A stretch of 64,000 nucleotides of DNA, from contig SAUG01000093.1 of the NCBI GenBank assembly GCA_011316305.1, positions 1-64,000 on the forward strand, read 5' to 3'. The notes under the pieces were generated by a model that had not been told where the DNA came from, ran no database searches, and saw only the letters and a program-made list of their open reading frames with translations. The DNA comes from Rusavskia elegans (Eukaryota > Ascomycota > Lecanoromycetes > Teloschistales > Teloschistaceae). Positions 60,376 through 64,000 of this stretch are shown piece by piece (position 1 is the first letter of the stretch; every line of letters starts with the position of its first letter). The translations under genes were made by a program, and so were the position numbers.

Positions 60376-61263
60376 ATGCGCAAGTCCAAACGAGTCAGGA
60401 CGCAATATAAGTCAATCGATATTGATAACGTCGACTTTCAGATAAGGTCCGCTGAGCCACCGGCTAGTCAATATCAAAATAATGAAGAAGTCGCGACGAC
60501 TGACACCCCAGCAGCTATACTTCTAAGCGAATTATCCGGTCAGCAAGTTACGAATCCAGCGAACCTAAGCCAAGCCAATTCCACACGTTTACCATTAACC
60601 GCCAAAGCAGATAGCAGCCATGCGCCAGTAGTAGCAGTCACCCACTGCAACCACTGTACCCTCTGCCACTACCTCTACCACTTCCCAGAATAAAGCAATA
60701 GACACGAAACCATTATTCGGACATTGTTTCTCCTTTCGCGTACCTAGTATATTATATAATAAGGATAAGACGCACTAAGTTTGTCGATTAGGCTTGTAAT
60801 CATACTACCACGTAAACTTTTACACATCTTTAACACAATAGTCGTCGAATCTACCAAGTCAGTACTCTCTAGTCTTCGCCAAATGCGAGATAGAATATAT
60901 CCCTGTCCTCCTTGGCGGTATTATAAAAGCTTGCGGCAACACGCCTCCTATCAAGATCAAGAGTCCGCCTTTTCGAGATATCTTATGGTCGGTGTATCGA
61001 TTGACTGTGACGCAGATAAAGGAGCGTACATGAACTCCGGACGCCTTCGCCGGGCTCGGCTGTTTGACGTACTAATGAAAGAGACTACGCCGCCTGGACT
61101 CCGGGCGAATACGTTAACAATAGGTGTTTCTAATACCAGAAAAAAACGAACCTGTATTGACCGAGTAAAAGAGTCGGAACAGCATGTGACTCTTCGGGGG
61201 TTTAATAGAGAACCAAGGGTTACACTTGATACGAGCATCTGGCTCCGCTATTTCCAAGAATAA
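60376..61263 (+). pseudogene. Gene relic(s), frames broken
   Basis: ATG 60376 starts a plausible polar N-terminus (MRKSKRVRTQYKSIDIDN) that stays open to 60693. A coding-like Thr/Ser-rich continuation is in another frame (SATTSTTSQNKAIDTKPLFG) with later TAA/TAA/TAG. From about 60880 to 61263 a third frame is clean (DRIYPCPPWRYYKSLRQ, VGVSIDCDADKGAYMNSGR, IGVSNTRKKRTCIDRV). This could be one frameshifted gene or two. No family recognised. Confidence 0.35.
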
Positions 61264-61455
61264 AAGTTCAAGCTATGAATATGACGGCTCCCTAAGTCGA
61301 TTGAAAAATCATGAGCCGACTTCTAGCCTCCGACTCGACCGTTGGCTTACGGCGTGTCAGCATGCGCTGAATTCCGTAAGCGGATACGATTTATAGCTTG
61401 TAAAGCCTTCTTAAACTGTCGTTCAATTTGCTGTCTTTCGATCAACGCAAATAAT

Positions 61456-62001
61456 ATGATCAGATTACTACTTTTTATTATATTCATGGCTTCATGCTAC
61501 AGCAAGCAGGTTCAGTCGAACTCGAATACGACGCTAGACAGGGGACCGGCTTATCCGTGTCCAGCATGGGATGATGAATTATGGATACCATTGACTAGAG
61601 ACCCTACAAGAACAACTATATCCTTACCACCTGGAAAATACGTTCCAGAACAACTTGGAGGTCAGAACATCAGATTTCTAGTTTGGTGCAACGTTAACGT
61701 TCGAGCGAATAATCACACGGTTTTCGATCGGGCAATTCTTCCACAAATTACTACATTCGAGGAATGTATATCGCAATGTGTTGCTGCCAATCGAGCGGAC
61801 GGTACCTATAGCAATGTCTGCACCGCAGCGTCGTTCAAAGCGGCCGGTGAATGTGTCTTGAAAACCGGGAGTTTCGTCCCAGGCGGTGTCAATCCAAGCG
61901 TAACCTTAACGGCTGAAGGGAAAGGCACTGCTATACTTCTACCCGCGGGCTACGATGCCAATTCAACTTGGAACAAGTACCGGTTTATAAAAGGGGGTTA
62001 G
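61456..62001 (+). CDS. Small secreted cysteine-rich protein, PAN/apple-like
   Basis: A 181-residue, single-exon frame. The start at 61456 gives a clear signal peptide (MIRLLLFIIFMASCYSKQ); the frame is open upstream but without ATG. The mature part is short, with six cysteines: PAYPCP, FLVWCN, a C...C pair in FEECISQCVA, NVCTAASF and GECVLKTG. The last four resemble the PAN/apple pattern seen in fungal secreted proteins. Two Asn-glycosylation sequons (NNHT, NSTW) are visible. The role is unknown; secreted Cys-rich proteins next to RIP-rich DNA are typical effector or adhesin candidates (inference). No RIP-type stops. Confidence 0.8.
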   Translation: MIRLLLFIIFMASCYSKQVQSNSNTTLDRGPAYPCPAWDDELWIPLTRDPTRTTISLPPGKYVPEQLGGQNIRFLVWCNVNVRANNHTVFDRAILPQITTFEECISQCVAANRADGTYSNVCTAASFKAAGECVLKTGSFVPGGVNPSVTLTAEGKGTAILLPAGYDANSTWNKYRFIKGG

Positions 62002-62112
62002 TTCGTTGCTAATATGATCGTTCGCTATCTGAGTATTCACCTTCGTGTCTTGTTTCCTCCTTGTCTTTCGTCATACATCATATTGATAGTTATCCGAGTC
62101 CAGTCCCTGACA

Positions 62113-62138
62113 ATGATGATGATGATGATGATGATGAT
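62113..62138. repeat. (ATG)n trinucleotide microsatellite
   Basis: About nine ATG/GAT units in the 3' flank of the secreted-protein gene. Confidence 0.85.
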
Positions 62139-62881
62139 TCTTGATTTAAGTCTGATGAACCTACAGTGCTGACCGCGACCAGTAACGTCCCTCCGTAAAA
62201 CCTTCTATACCGGAAAATATAATAAGTACTTTGACTTGAAAAAGTGGCTATATCTCTGCGTATATATCAAAATCTATTTACAAGACGAAAGACAAAGAGG
62301 AAAGAAAAGAAATCGGAGTCGAAATAAAATAAAAACTCTGGATAGGAAGACTACGAGCTAGCCGGATCTAAAAGCTTGGCTTGTACGAAACCGGTGCGAC
62401 ACGCTTGGCACGACATGCGGCGTTCCTTTACTATACAGACGGTTTTTTTCAAGACTAAAAATTTACAGTAAAGTCTAGAAAAACATTCTAAATAGTAAAA
62501 AGTATAGATAGTTATCCTAATAGTTCTAAATATAACTTTTAATTTTTTCTAAACGTTATAAATTAAGCTATTTAATAATTTTGTTTTTTATTACAGAATT
62601 TAAAATAAATAGAGGCGAAAAATACGTCTATAAATAAGGAAACGCCGTATATCGTACCAAACGTATCGTACCGATTTCGTATAATCTAAAAGTTTCGTCT
62701 AGATCTAAATGGTTCTAGACTATTGAAATCGATATTATATTATAATAGTAGCTCCCCTTTTAAAAACCGAGCTCCTACGAGGTGACTGGATATAAGACTA
62801 GGCGTCGTAGTATTAACAGCGAGAAATAATACAAGGATTAACGTAAAGGCCGGCGGCGGCGGAATTTAAAGTATAAAACTC

Positions 62882-63193
62882 GTCAAGGACTTTTTGAAAG
62901 TTGTCGATAAAATAGAAAGGCTTCTATCTACTATAGTAACCTTCTCAATCCACGTAGTACTTAAGCAGTAGCGGGATGAAGCGACGATCGTATCGAGAGT
63001 TAAGGATTCTGGTTATATACCAGGCACGTTCGCTATTTTCGGCGATAATAGATTCGCGACGTTCTTGACGTTGGATAGGTTCAAAGAAAATAAAATTAGA
63101 TATACGGATAAAAATAGATTAGCGATTAAAGATATAAAATATAAGAAACGGAAGGCAAGTTTAGTATATAAAAAAAAGAAATTTCGAATATAG
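62882..63193 (+). pseudogene. Gene relic, about 100 codons with one TAG
   Basis: The plus frame from 62882 to TAG 63191 reads VKDFLKVVDKIERLLSTIV, one TAG after HVVLKQ, then SRVKDSGYIPGTFAIFGDNR and a Lys-rich end. Composition is intermediate. It is probably an exon of a RIP-damaged gene; family not recognised. Confidence 0.4.
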
Positions 63194-63354
63194 AAAAAGA
63201 TATTAGTTATTAAATAAATAGATGGTTTATAAATACGAGTAATGGTTTTTTGTAAATACGACGGGAACGAGGTTTATTAGTTGTTGGCTATTTGATTTAA
63301 TTATTTTTTCCTTTGGATTATTATATATATTTCCTACGATATATAGATTGGATA

Positions 63355-63769
63355 GCTACTATTCTTTCTCCGAATAGAAATTACGATTCCTTTTATTTCT
63401 ATTTTCCTGAAAGGCGAATCTCCTTGTCTAGAATATATCTTTCACCACTCGCAAATTCTCTATTTCACCCGACTATTCATTGGGAATTTTAAGATATATC
63501 CAGCAACAATAACACTAGACGGATATCCAACTGTATCTCGCCGAATTCGATTTCCTCTCGCGAATTTTAGATATATTGTACGTGTCGTGAATGCAAGAGA
63601 GTTCACATTCCTTTTCAAATCTATCAACGAGACTTTAACAAGGTATATGAGCCGCCAAATCATCTCGAATACTGCCTACAATCAAATCAGATATAGGGTT
63701 CCTGATTTGGCCCGATTTGAGGCCAACGTACCTCGAATACTTGAAGATAGAAAGACATTTCTCACGTAA
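63355..63769 (+). CDS. Uncertain open frame (possible exon)
   Basis: The plus frame is open about 138 codons after a TAG at 63352 to TAA 63769, with coding character (YPTVSRRIRFPLANFRYIV, ETLTRYMSRQIISNTAYNQ). The only ATGs are internal (63587, 63647). An opposite-strand frame (63841-63635) overlaps it and cannot be excluded. No family recognised. The remainder to 64000 shows no gene. Confidence 0.3.
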
Positions 63770-64000
63770 TACATCAAATTCCCAATCGTTGGTTATATAT
63801 TTTCCGCGTGGTATATATCGACACGGGGTAAAATCAATCAATCAATCGATTGTAATATAAAAAGAATACTATCACCGTATATCCGTGCCAAAACACCAAA
63901 TCCAGATCTAGGCGCGGGGTCGATTTTGGTATTTTAGCACGGATATCTCGAGTACCTTACAAATAAAACCCTCGGGACTTAATCGAATTACAGAAATTAA

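Noticed and set aside
1..64000. CRISPR arrays, rRNA genes, bacterial operons or viral genomes
   Set aside because: No regularly spaced direct repeats with unique spacers, no rRNA-like stretch and no non-fungal gene organisation were seen; the regular repeats are tandem or transposon-derived.

Overview
This is nuclear DNA of a filamentous ascomycete (Pezizomycotina). The genes have short introns with fungal splice signals, and about two thirds of the window is AT/TpA-rich repeat DNA whose open frames carry TAG/TAA where CAG/CAA is expected. That is the signature of repeat-induced point mutation (RIP). The species cannot be named from the window. All motif, domain and splice calls were made by eye; no search or index was computed.

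Layout. 0.1-1.7 kb: an intact membrane J-domain protein gene (minus). 1.9-39.6 kb: one large RIP-mutated block. It holds two Ty1/copia copies in opposite orientation (5.6-7.4 kb and 8.5-15.3 kb), a Ty3/gypsy chromovirus (15.5-24.2 kb), five direct LTR copies of another element (26.2-37.0 kb), an inverted partial gypsy (37.0-38.8 kb), relics of older genes, and several copies of an unusual 1-kb element that makes 13-bp target duplications. 39.6-43.3 kb: a GC-normal island with a PD-(D/E)XK-like orphan gene, a tail-to-tail hypothetical gene and a strongly divergent histone H3 gene. 43.3-49.2 kb: normal-GC DNA with mostly broken or unassignable reading frames. 49.2-53.5 kb: a divergent pair of large genes, both broken mainly by C-to-T type stops. 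53.9-57.5 kb: three non-autonomous DNA transposons with clean target duplications, one of which interrupts a third decayed gene. 57.5-64 kb: RIP-type DNA around a small secreted cysteine-rich (PAN/apple-like) protein gene and further gene relics.

How it fits together: this is an accessory, heterochromatin-type region. The genes at its edges are orphan, secreted or chromatin-type genes. The most interesting is the H3 variant, which keeps the H3 K4 context but has Arg at the K9 and K14 positions, next to a block of the kind that in fungi normally carries H3K9 methylation. The light C-to-T decay of apparently single-copy genes in the GC-normal part suggests that RIP leaked into, or once acted on, these genes.
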